Source: Hemerocallis citrina (Eukaryota; Streptophyta; Magnoliopsida; Asparagales; Asphodelaceae). Taken from it: 64,000 bases of DNA. Numbering within the stretch: position 1 is the first letter of the stretch; the number at the start of each line of letters is the position of its first letter. The stretch covers positions 179,825,981-179,889,980 of the forward strand of contig CM030366.1 in the NCBI GenBank assembly GCA_017893485.1, read 5' to 3'. Position numbers and translations under genes: made by a program. Below, piece by piece: positions 44,311-54,756 of the stretch. Under the pieces are notes generated by a model. That model saw only the letters and a program-made list of their open reading frames with translations, searched no databases and was not told where the DNA came from.

Positions 44311-45873
44311 AAGATAGGTGTAACGCCCCGAATCCCAAATACACTGAATTCGAGATGTTCTACAGGATCTTTTCGCTTTCTTTAGTACAATTTTACAGGG
44401 AAATTTAAACTTTTCACTTTACATCAGAGTTTACATCATTATTACACCTTTCATTTGCACAGCGGAAGTAAAATTTACAACAATTAAATAAATGTACAAC
44501 AACACGGTATAATCTTTAAGCATCCTTTCCTCTTTAATCTTTAACATGCCATTTACCTGCATATAAGACTGTGGGCACGTCAGTTTATTCAACCGACGAT
44601 CATTATACACGGCCATCCTCTCTATGCCAGAAATAGTATAACTTAATTTTCCATATTTAGCAAACACAACACATTTCAAACTAAAGGGACTACCCTACTG
44701 ATGTCGTGTTGTGATTGTGCACTTAGTCCTTAATACTTTTATTTATATTACATGACACTAATGCGCACTTGTTCGGATTCTATGCATCCCATACTACATA
44801 GGTCCGAGGGCAAGCCCTTATTCGTTCTTCATCTTTGTAGGGTTCAATCCCTCGTTATGTCTTAATCTACTACTGTAATTACGGTAGTGTCTTAGATGTC
44901 CTATGATCTACGAGCCCATGTCCAGGCAGCCTGGAGGGGAATCCCATGCACTGACACGACGCATCGAGCAGGCAACCTATGGACAATTCAGCCTCCGCCA
45001 TGGAACAATGGCACCACCCATAGCCACTCGAATATCCCACAAGCGTCGCCACCGGGACGATAATTCTGGAGTAGCGCCCACGCCATGTCTTGACACATCA
45101 AGCAGGCAGCCTGTGGATCGCTCTCACACCGCTAATCCGATGGCCCCCATACTCGTGTTTTTCTTCTACTTTCATCACGTCTCCACTATGTACTAGTCCT
45201 TAGTTTTATCAAAATCATGAACAAAAATCAAATCTCTAGAGTTAGCCTCTCCACTAAACCGGACTTATTCATTCATTTCGACATGACCAACCTTGGTCTA
45301 ATTTCATTTCAATATTTCATTTCGTTTTCTTTCCAACTGTCGGGGGAGACTTAGCTACTCTTCCAATTCAATTCCAATTCACAATTTCCACAATGAGTAC
45401 TTAAGACTCATAAAATTCATATTCATAACCAACGGATTTCTTTTTCATTAACATGATCTCTAATTCATTCTTCATTAATCCATAATCATACATGAACTCA
45501 TGCACTTTATCAATTTATAATCTCATATTTGAAATTCACTTCATTAATGAATATTCATACTTCATATTTTTTTTCCACATTATTCTCAAGTGAGAATAAA
45601 TTGCATATATCACACAACCAAGTTTCTTTTTGCCAAATCACCTTCTAATACTTCATCTCACTTTATTCTTATAAACTATAATTTTTCACAAGTGTATACT
45701 CTAGAACCATAGTTCTAATTATGTCTTATATTCACAAACCATAGTTTATCTCTTTCAAATAATGCCCAAATCATCTTTATAAAATCCCTTACATTTTTAT
45801 GAGAATAACCATATTTTTTTTTCACAATTTTTTTGGCCGCCTAGAAACCCAAAAAAATATTTTTTTTTCATAC

Positions 45874-45955
45874 ATGCCGAGGGTAGGATTCGAACCCAGG
45901 CACACGGAGAAAACAGCAAAGAGCACCCGCCGATAGGCCAACTGTGCTAGCGGTA
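45874..45955 (-). other. tRNA-like sequence 1 (Pol III A and B boxes)
   Basis: Minus strand has TAGCACAGTTGG (A box, 45938-45949) and GGTTCGAATCC (B box, 45886-45896) at tRNA spacing. Acceptor-stem pairing is poor, so it is not an intact tRNA gene. Confidence 0.6.
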
Positions 45956-46029
45956 TAAGGAAGGGCTAAAGAGTATTTATTACTCTCGGTCGGTATTCTA
46001 TTTGTTTTCAAAATGTGAGAATATATATA

Positions 46030-46106
46030 TGCGGCTAGGGGGAATCGAACCGTTCAACATAGAGAACCCAACCGCACCGCAAGACCACTTGAGCTACGCG
46101 CTCAGT
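46030..46106 (-). other. tRNA-like sequence 2 (Pol III A and B boxes)
   Basis: Minus strand has TAGCTCAAGTGG (A box, 46085-46096) and GGTTCGATTCC (B box, 46041-46051). Same strand as sequence 1, about 75 bases away. Not an intact tRNA. Confidence 0.6.
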
Positions 46107-47809
46107 TGTCAAATGTATAGTTTCAAATCCATTTAACTTATGCTCTCTGTTATTTAGAACATTTCGATGTTCAACTAACTTTTGTTTCATCTTGCTCTCT
46201 TCAAAATATACTGTATAACTCCAGAATAATCCTACTTCACATAATTTATATATCAGTGTGATCAAAATAATTTTTGTAATAATTAAAACATAATTTCCCA
46301 CATTTAATTCTAATTATACATTCTATCACTCTCTTTTTGATGTTTCTTTGGCCCATTGTGTTCTAATCTTTTTGACAATACATTTCACATTAATCCACTG
46401 ATTTTAATAATTTATCTACATAAAACTCTTATTGAATTTATTCATACCCATATTAACATAAAGGGTTTATTTAACACAAAACTCAAACTACTAACTTTGT
46501 GGGTAGTTCTTTGATAATAACAAATGTAGTTTCATTAAATCAACATATGCTTCTAGTCAAATCATGTACATCACAATATATATAACCACCTATCAATTAG
46601 CATGTTCACAACTCAATCATTCAAGAAAGTTATTCTTTTCAAAAGTGTGCTCTTTCTTAATCAATTTCATGCTTCAAATTTCCAATTTAACTAGAGTTCT
46701 TATTAGTATTTTCCATGCATCATGTCTCAATATCATACTAGCATCATTCTTAAGGAAATTTAACCACTATCATTCATTCATTCTAACAAGCATGGAGAAT
46801 TTTACCCACAACTCAATTTTAACAATAGAACCACATGCAAGTTGTTCATTAACATACCAATCAATTTATGAACTAACTTTTCCATTAAAAAATGTATTCT
46901 TATTAATATTTTCCATGCATCATTTCTAATTAGAAATAAGGAAAATCAAACTCACCTTGTATGGAGAGAAAACAACACAATAGCAAAAAAGTCCTTGCAA
47001 CGAGATGCACCTCCTCCTAGACGATGCGCGCACAAGCTCCACAAGCACCAACCGAGCTCCTCTCCTTGGAATGACCGGCCCCCTTCTCCTTGTTTGAATG
47101 CAACACAATCCCACACAATCTCTCAATCTTTTTAACTCACAACTTACTACTAAATAATTCTATTAGACTATAGGTTTGGAGAGATATAATTTGCATAAGA
47201 ATATTAGCCATGGGAGGGGGTATTTATACTAGAAATCAAGTAGAATGAAGGACTAGGATTAACTAGTTGGTTGTAGGATGGAAGGCCAAGATGGAAGTAG
47301 GAGTTACAAAAACTACCCACAACCAAATAACCACCATGCCATGACTACCACTCAAATTTTGAGTTTCCCTCCCAAAAGATGCAACTCGGCCTCCATCGAG
47401 AAGTGCATATTGCACGTGTACGTGTAGTGCACGTGCATGCAATTAGGCCTAAAAATTGTACATTTTAATTTTGTATAAAAAATAAAATAGTTTTTAAGTT
47501 GTCTTCTACATGACAAGTTAAATAAAAATAGGTTAATCCATGGGCTTTAATTTTGGGCCAAAAATAGTTATTTAAAATAAAATAAATAAAATACATTTTG
47601 GGCTTTAAGAAAAAGGCTTTAAAATAAGGCTTTCTATTTATTTAAAGAAAGGCTTTTGTATAAAATAATTTGAAAACACATATTTAAATATTTATACACC
47701 TTATAAAAAAATAATTATAAGATTTAATTCAACCAAAATATTGCACGTGCACACTACGTGCAAAATAAATAATTTTTCATTAATTGAAAAATTAGGACAT
47801 TACAATAGG

Positions 47810-48230
47810 TGCTTTCCCCGGCGTTTCTGCTGAACGCCGGTATATCTTGAAAATACATCGGCGGCCAGACAAACGCCGGTATATGTAAATTTCTGAGTGT
47901 CGTTCTTTCCCCCCAATATACATTCACCGGCGGTCACATACTGCCGGTATATATCTTTCACCGGCGTTTCTAGAAACGCCGGTGTATGTCCAATATGTAC
48001 CGGCGGTCATAGAACGCCGGTGTATGCTTGTTTCTGAGCGCCCTTATTTCTCTAATTACAATCACCGGTGTGTTATAAAATGCCGGTATATAGATATTCA
48101 CCGGCATTTTATGACGCGCCACTATAGATATATGGGTACACCGGCGTGCGTGGAAACGCCTCCCTAACGAAATTTTCAACTAAACAATTAGATACACCGA
48201 CGTTCTATGAAACGCCGGTGTATGCCCGTT
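47810..48230. repeat. Left subterminal repeats of the CACTA element, part 2
   Basis: About eight pairs of CACCGGCG / CGCCGGTGTA motifs, each pair forming a small hairpin 25-60 bases wide (for example ACACCGACGTTCTATGAAAC near 48195). Confidence 0.85.
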
Positions 48231-49044
48231 GGTTTTTCCTGCTCCAATTTTTCATTCGATTTCAATTCACAATTTTATTTAAAAAACCTGTAAACTAATT
48301 CACAACTGATTCAACCAATTTCAGGCATATTAATGCGCAAATCACAACCAAACACAAGAATTAATTAAGATAATAAAGTTTCACACATAGTCCATTAATC
48401 GTCCAAATTCACCGCATAATTAACACAGTGTCATAATTAACAAATATAGTAATTAACATCCCAAATATTTCAACAATTACTTAAAACAACAATCCAGAAC
48501 ATAACAACAACAAGGACAACATAACAACAATAACTAGAGTAGGCCGACCACAGATCCATACCCCTCGAGTAGCTTCAGTGCTGATTATCAGAATTTCCTT
48601 CATCTGGGTGACCGCTCTATAAAAAAAAACAATAATTTAGTTCAACACCAAATATAAGAAAAATAAGAAGGGGCTCATATCAAGTGTAGTTTTAAGAAAC
48701 TGTCATCGTGGAAGGAAACCAAATATAGAAGCTAGAAATGGAAACAGAGAATGGTAGAGAATGAGGATACACCAGGCTAACATAGCGGCATTTTCCTCAT
48801 CTCACTCTCATCCCTTCTTTCCCTTCAGCACACGCACACAAAGAGACATCGGCAACAACAGCAAGAGTGACTAGAACAACAATAATAATAAATTATTATA
48901 AATGAGATGTCTCTATATGGGTTTTCAGATCTCCACTCGAGCCCTCTCTTTCTAATCACAGCCCAATTAAGAACATAGACGACAGCCACTAAACAATCCA
49001 ATCACAGCCCAATCAAAATTTGCCATCCTGGATCTTAAATCTTC
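48231..49044. other. CACTA interior, no gene read
   Basis: AT-rich; a short minus-strand stretch near 48540-48620 has codon-like composition but no recognised domain. Confidence 0.35.
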
Positions 49045-50525
49045 AGATGCATGAATTCAGCTTCTTTAACAGTAAAAGAAAATGAAAATTTCCAGTATCT
49101 AAGCATATATGTTTCTCTGTTAATTCTTCATCCCAACTAAATCATGATGTTTATGGCTCCAAAATAAACATGCACAAGGTTTGTTCAGCCCAATTTTTGT
49201 ACAGATTTGGAGGATTTTGGTAAACAGCCAGCATCCTTAGTTGACAGTTAACCCATTTTGGTTAAAAAATCATGCTAAGATGACAATCAGATGCATGAAT
49301 TCAGCTTCTTTAACAGTAAAAGAAAATGAAAATTTCCAGTATCTAAGCATATATGTTTCTCTATTAATTCTTCATCCCAACTAAATCATGATGTTTGTGG
49401 CTCCAAAAGAAACCTGCAAAAGGTTTGTTCAGCCCAATTCTTGTACAGATTTGGAGGATTTTGGTATACATACAGCATCCTTAGTTGACAGTGAACCCAT
49501 TTTGGTAAAAAAATCATGCTAAGATGATAATCAGATGCATGCGATCGGTTTCTTTAACAGTAAAAGGAAATGAAAATTTCCAGTATCTAAGCATATATGT
49601 TTGTCTATTAATTCTTCATCCCAACTAAACCATTGATGTTTGTGGCTCCAAAATAAACCTGCACAAGGTTTGTTTCGCCCAATTCTTGTACAGGAGGATT
49701 TTGGTATACATACAGCATCCTTAGTTGACAGTGAACCCATTTTGGTAAAAAAATCATGCTAAGATGGCAATCAGATGCATGAATTCAGCTTCTTTAACAG
49801 TAAAAGAAAATGAAAATTTCCAGTATCTAAGCATATATGTTTCTCTATTAATTCTTCATCCCAACTAAATCATGATGTTTGTGGCTCCAAAAGAAACCTG
49901 CACAAGGTTTGTTCCGCCTAATTCTTGTACAGATTTGGAGGATTTTGGTATACAGCTAGCATACTTAGATGACAGTCAACCCATTTTGGTAAAAAAATCA
50001 TGCTAAGATGGCAATCAGATGCATGAATTCAGTTTCTTTAACAGTTAAAGAAAATGAAAATTTCCAGTATCTAAGCATATATGTTTCTCTATTAATTCTT
50101 CATCACAACTAAACCATTGATGTTTGTGGCTCCAAAATAAACCTGCAAAGGGTTTGTTCCGCCCAATTCTTGTATAGATTTGGAGGATTTTGGTATACAT
50201 ACAGCATCCTTAGTTGACAGTGAACCCATTTTGGTAAAAAAATTCATGCTAAGATGACAATCAGATGCATGCGATCAGTTTCTTTAACAGTAAAAGAAAA
50301 TGAAAATTTTCAGTATCTAAGCATATATGTTTCTCTATTAATTCTTTATCCCAACTAAATCATGATGTTTGTGGCTCCAAAATAAACCTGCACAAGGTTT
50401 GTTCAGCCCAATTCTTGTACAGATTTTGAGGAGTTTGGTATACATCCAGCATCCTTAGTTGACGGTTAACCCATTTTGGTAAAAAATCATGCTAAGATGA
50501 CAATCAGATGCATGAATTCAGCATC
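49045..50525. repeat. Tandem array, six units of about 244 bp, inside the CACTA element
   Basis: CAGATGCATG marks unit starts at about 49045, 49289, 49533, 49773, 50017, 50263 and 50506 (periods 240-246). Each unit has TCTTTAACAGTAAAAG, TTGTGGCTCCAAAA and GTTTGTTC(A/C)GCC blocks. Divergence between units is low. Confidence 0.95.
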
Positions 50526-50784
50526 TTTGACAGTGAAAAGGAGAGAAATCAAGAGAAATTACCGAAGAGAGAGAGAGGGGCGACGAGCGGTGGTTTTCGA
50601 TCGCAAATTCACCGCGAAATAGAGAGAGGGAGGAGGGAAATCGAATTGGGCTGTCGAAGATGACGAAGGGACAGAGGCGAAGCACGAGAAATAGAGAGAG
50701 GGAGGAGGGAAAACGAAGGCGGCGAAATTAGGTTTGGGAAATTAGCGAGCGAAATGTTAGGGTTCGCGGGGATTTATCTCAGTT

Positions 50785-51049
50785 AATTCACCGACGTTTG
50801 TAATTACAAACGCCGGTGAATGTATCTATATATTCCCCGACGTGTGTTATTAAAACGCCGGTGAATAATACCATTCACCGGCGTTTCTAAATGAAACGCC
50901 GGTGAATATCATGAATCCCCGGCATTTTATAGAGGCCGCTGGTGTATAACCATCCAATCTGACGCCCCATTCCTGGTCACTCCCTACCCCGGCGCGAATG
51001 GTAAAATGCCGGGGAATATACGCAGGTAATTCTCACATACGTTGTAGTG
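50785..51049. repeat. Right subterminal repeats of the CACTA element
   Basis: Motifs CACCGACGTTTGTAATTAC, AACGCCGGTGAA and CCCCGGCATTTTA in alternating orientation up to the terminal GTTGTAGTG. Confidence 0.85.
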
Positions 51050-51052
51050 ATT

Positions 51053-52564
51053 ACAATCAAGCTCTGAAAATGTGAAGTAACCGAAAGATAGACCTGAATA
51101 ATCTTAAGCATCTCCACTGAATTGGTTTGCATTTATGCCGAAAACAAAGATGTGGCGCTTACTCCTGGCAATGGAGAGATCTAAATATGACCACCTACCA
51201 TACTCCATTCAGAGACTACTAAAATTATGCATCCGTTTTGTTTTGTTTTGTTTTTTTTTTTTGAAATCCACTCCAAATTTTTGAACTTGTTTATATATTT
51301 GAACTCCACACTAAATTTTGCTCTCTACTTCAATTCGTCCTTCTTTCTATCAACTTGAATCACAAACACACAATAACATAAAGCACCATAATTTCGACAG
51401 TAACCCTTCTCCCCACATTCCCCTCATCTAAGTTAGGATTTGGCGTTTAAAGTCCAATCAATTCGACCCAAATTAATATAATAAAAAAAACCCTATAAAC
51501 CCAATGAATCTTCTGTTAGAGTTTCATACCTCAATTAGAGCGAGAAGTCCGGGAAAACTTCTATGGTTGAAGTCTAGAAGTCGAAGAGGAAGTTGGGAAG
51601 GAGCTTTTGATGTGTGACGGGTGTCGAGCGAGAAGTACAGCTGTGGGGAGGAAGTCTGGGGTGGATTTGGGGGCATCGAACGACGTCACGGGAGGAGAAC
51701 GAGCGTGTCTGATGCCGGGGCCTCCCTTCAGTCTCACGGTGGGGAGGAGTGTCGGGGGCAGGGGATAACGGCTGAGAGGGTAGAGAGAGTGAGAGGAGGT
51801 AAGGGTTTCGATTTGGGGGAGTACGGAGATCGGGATTAGGCTAGGGTTTTTTTTGAAGGCTAGGATTATTTGGGGGGTGGATTATCTGGAGTGATTCTCA
51901 CATTTAGGATTGGGAGTGGAATTGGGATTATGGTTTGGGTTTTGAGAAATTGAGAGAGATCGGGATTTTTGAGAAGGAACATGTTGGAATTGTATAAAGG
52001 ATGTATGACTGTGATTATATAATCAATCAGATTCGATCGACGGTCCAGATCTGCTCAGATTCGATCGACGGTCCAGATTTGCTCTGGACTGATTTATTGT
52101 GGCTTATATATACTATAACATGAGTATATTATAAATAGAACAATATTTTCACCGATGGGTTGTAGTAGTCTACTTGGTTAGGTTTCTTGGCTTTCACCGA
52201 TTTTTTTTAACATTTATTAGACATTTCAATTTCTTTTTGTTCAAGTATTGGCATCAAGATTTAGAAATTTTAATTTCTTTTTATTCAAGTCCAGGTTCAA
52301 GTCCAGGCAACATAACTGAATTTAGTTTTTACTTTATTTGAAATTTAATTTCTTTTTAAAATGACAAAAATAAAAAAATTATTTGACAACATTGAGAGTT
52401 GAACTGATGACTTTCTAATGGTGACATATATTGATAGAGACATATTGGATGTCACTGACAATGGACATATCAGTTAATATTTTTAAAATTATAAGTCTCC
52501 AAGGATTTTATTGCTAAAGAAAATGGCTAGTTAGTGAATGTAATATTTAATGACATTTGGTATT
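51053..52564. other. Intergenic DNA with a leader-like segment and a short duplication
   Basis: 51540-51950 is purine-rich on the plus strand; its complement looks like a plant 5' leader (AAACCCTAGCC, C/T-rich) but no coding frame follows that I can recognise. A 28-bp direct duplication, CAGATTCGATCGACGGTCCA, starts at 52028 and 52056. The rest is AT-rich. Confidence 0.35.
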
Positions 52565-52569
52565 ATTAA

Positions 52570-53141
52570 TGATGTGGGAAAAACTGTGAGTGATCCCCAC
52601 CGATGATTCTGGTACGAATCGTGAACCATCAAACTAGGCTCAATGCTAACCTCTCTACTGGCCCAGGCCAGAGGATCTGCGGGCCTTCCGCAGGCCCAGT
52701 CACGCGCTCGAAAGAATCGCCAACCATTCCGGATGCTCTATCGGTTACGCTGTAACCTCACTCCCCAAAATCAAGGGAATAATCAATCCCAGATCCGGGA
52801 TTAAGGGGATTTCGATACCGCCCTAGGATATGGGGATAACAGATTTCTCTCCGGACCTATAAACATAGCATGGACTGTATGGTAACAGGTAAGGACTTTT
52901 TCGCTACTGAATCCCCTCCACTAAATAGCTGTCTTTTAACTTAAGCATCGGAGGGTCTGTCACCGGAAATACTCCCGATATTTTAGGCATCATTTTGCAG
53001 ATCTGTGAAGTGGCCATCCATCATCAAACCCATTCAATACTCCCCCGGAACCAGAGCGAAGAATAGGATCACTGTGTTTTTCTCGAACCTAAGAACTCAC
53101 ATTATCTGTTGCTCCCACACCCCAAGAAAAAGACCGCAACA
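52570..53141 (+). mobile_element. Solo LTR of a Tat-related gypsy element (572 bp)
   Basis: TGATGTGGG...CCGCAACA flanked by the 5-bp duplication ATTAA (52565-52569, 53142-53146). Internal blocks CATCGGAGGGTCTGTCACCGG and TTGCTCCCACACC match the Tat LTRs in this window. TATA-like TATAAAC at 52858-52864. No internal domain remains. Confidence 0.88.
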
Positions 53142-53259
53142 ATTAATATATGATGTTTTGAGTAATATAAATGTATTTATTAGAATTTCATTATTTTTTA
53201 ATAATAAGCGTCGCGCCATCTGGATGAAAATCCTGACTACGCCACTGTGTATATATATA

Positions 53260-53434
53260 CTAGTAATTTACACGTGTGATGCACGTCTTAATAATTGTCT
53301 TTTTTTAAAAGAAAACATTATGATATAGTTTGATCTCGAACCTAAGATATCTTTTATATTAGTTATGTACGAGCAATGCACGTAGGTGGATAGATTTACA
53401 AACGAAAACTTTAACTCTCCCATTATAATAGTTA
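53260..53434 (-). mobile_element. Mini-Helitron, copy 1
   Basis: Minus-strand 3' end: hairpin GACGTGCATCACACGTGT, then AAATTACTAG and a host T. The 5' side ends CTCCCATTATAATAGTT on the plus strand. Confidence 0.7.
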
Positions 53435-53673
53435 CTAGTAATATACATGTGCGATGCACATATTAATTTAAAAAAAAAATTAAAGTAAAAACTCTGATTT
53501 AGACGTGCAGTGCATGTATTAATAAATATGATTATATATTTTTAAAAGTAAATGTGAAGACTATAATAGGAGAGTTGGAGTTGCACATGGGTTGCATGTA
53601 AGCAGGTAGTTTTACAACTCAAACTCTTCCATTATAATATTTATTATATATTATATTATAGATAAATAGATAG
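53435..53673 (-). mobile_element. Mini-Helitron, copy 2
   Basis: CTAG at 53435-53438, then hairpin ATGTGCGATGCACAT; ends at CTCTTCCATTATAATATTT. It abuts copy 1 directly. Confidence 0.65.
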
Positions 53674-53888
53674 ATAGATAGATAATAGTTTACATGTGTA
53701 ATGCACATTTAATATATTAAAAAAAATTAAAGTAAAAAATTTGACATAGTGAGGACTCGAACCTGAGACTTCCTTCATATTAGTTATGCACGTGCAATGC
53801 ACGAGTTGGTAGATTTACAAATGACACTAACGCCTTCTCCCATTATAATATTATTATTAGAGATTAGAGATTAGAGATTATATATTTA
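53674..53888 (-). mobile_element. Mini-Helitron, copy 3 (degenerate end)
   Basis: Hairpin ACATGTGTAATGCACAT is present but the terminal CTAG reads ATAG. Body has the shared GAACCTGAGACTTCCTTCA and TCTCCCATTATAATATT blocks, followed by a triple AGAGATT repeat. Confidence 0.5.
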
Positions 53889-53918
53889 CTAGTAATTTAC
53901 ACGTGCGATGCACGTCTT

Positions 53919-53979
<61 letters not shown>

Positions 53980-54155
53980 ATTCCTACGTTGTCTGGCATC
54001 GAACCTAAGACCTCATTTATATTAGTTATGCATGTCCATTGCACGTGTTTGTTGAGTTACAATGCACGTGTTTGTTTGGTTACAAATAAAATTTATTTGG
54101 TAACAAACTCTCCCATTAAAATAGTACAGATATAATAATAATATAATAATAGTAA
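53889..54155 (-). mobile_element. Mini-Helitron, copy 4, with a (TA)n expansion
   Basis: CTAG at 53889-53892 followed by AATTTACACGTGCGATGCACG. A TA tract of about 25 units (53923-53973) lies inside. The 5' limit is approximate. Confidence 0.65.
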
Positions 54156-54340
54156 TCTCTAATATTATAATGGGAGAATGCTTTAGTATCATTTGTCATT
54201 TTGTCATTCTACCAACACGTGCAACGCACGTACATAACCAATATAAAGGAGAGTTCCGATTCGAATCCTCCTTACGTCAGAGTTTTTATTTTTATTTTTT
54301 GAAATTATTAAAACGTGCATCGCACGGTGTAAATTACTAG
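54156..54340 (+). mobile_element. Complete 185-bp mini-Helitron, copy 5
   Basis: Starts TCTCTAATATTATAATGG, ends with hairpin CGTGCATCGCACGGTG, AAATTACTAG, and sits between host A (54155) and T (54341), the standard Helitron target. Opposite orientation to copies 1-4. No coding. Confidence 0.85.
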
Positions 54341-54697
54341 TAAGTAATTAATGATGGAATATGCAATAATTTTGTCATTTTGATATAATCAGATAAGAAA
54401 ATTTGAATCAAAAAAAAAAAAAAAAAATCAGATAAGAAAATAAATAATATCTGAGTAGGGATGTCAATCCATTGTACTCAACACTAACGAGCACCTAATA
54501 TTTAAGTTTTATGCGTAATAAATAATATGTGATCATCTGCAGAGCGTGTTTAGTATTTCTAAAACAAAATATCTAGAGTTTGCTTATGTATATGTGTCGG
54601 CACTCATCATTTGAGTGTAGATATTTCCTTGTTGATATTAAGAATAATACTGTGAGAGCTGTATATGTGGGCATCACCTTTCCTCCTCCACTAGTAG

Positions 54698-54705
54698 TAT
54701 ATAAG
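54698..54705 (+). promoter_or_regulatory. TATA box of the CYP78A gene
   Basis: TATATAAG 52 bases before the chosen ATG, giving a short leader of about 25 bases. Its position inside a longer upstream frame is the reason for rejecting the more upstream ATG. Confidence 0.7.
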
Positions 54706-54756
54706 AGAGCAACTAACCCCCCCTATCTTCCAAGCACTCCACAAGTACCTCCACTT

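Larger units (their letters stand above)
44319..47804 (-). mobile_element. Large solo LTR (3,486 bp) nested in the CACTA element
   Basis: Bounded by TGTAAC...ATTACA and a perfect 5-bp duplication ATAGG (44314-44318 and 47805-47809). I see no second LTR, primer site or pol inside, so it reads as a solo LTR. On the minus strand a TATA box (TATAAATA, 47221-47228) is followed by a leader-like region; I therefore place it on the minus strand. Size and TGTAAC/TGTAAT ends recall the long LTRs of Tekay/Del-type gypsy elements, but this is an inference. Confidence 0.8.
44183..51049. mobile_element. CACTA (CMC/En-Spm) DNA transposon, non-autonomous, with nested solo LTR
   Basis: Ends CACTACAAC...GTTGTAGTG with the 3-bp duplication ATT on both sides (44180-44182, 51050-51052), as for CACTA elements. 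Subterminal regions are full of short inverted CCGGCG/CGCCGG motifs. Length 6,867 bp, of which 3,486 bp plus a 5-bp duplication come from a nested LTR. No transposase frame is readable, so it depends on an enzyme made elsewhere. Confidence 0.92.

Noticed and set aside
45874..46106. Two intact tRNA genes
   Set aside because: A and B boxes are present but acceptor stems do not pair and no clear anticodon arm forms; called tRNA-like only.
51621..51839. 72-codon plus-strand frame
   Set aside because: Purine-rich; the complement looks like an untranslated leader and the frame has no domain.
54580..54756. Upstream extension of the P450 frame (59 codons)
   Set aside because: It runs through the TATA box and encodes no P450-like sequence; MEPTTENRF at 54757 fits the family.
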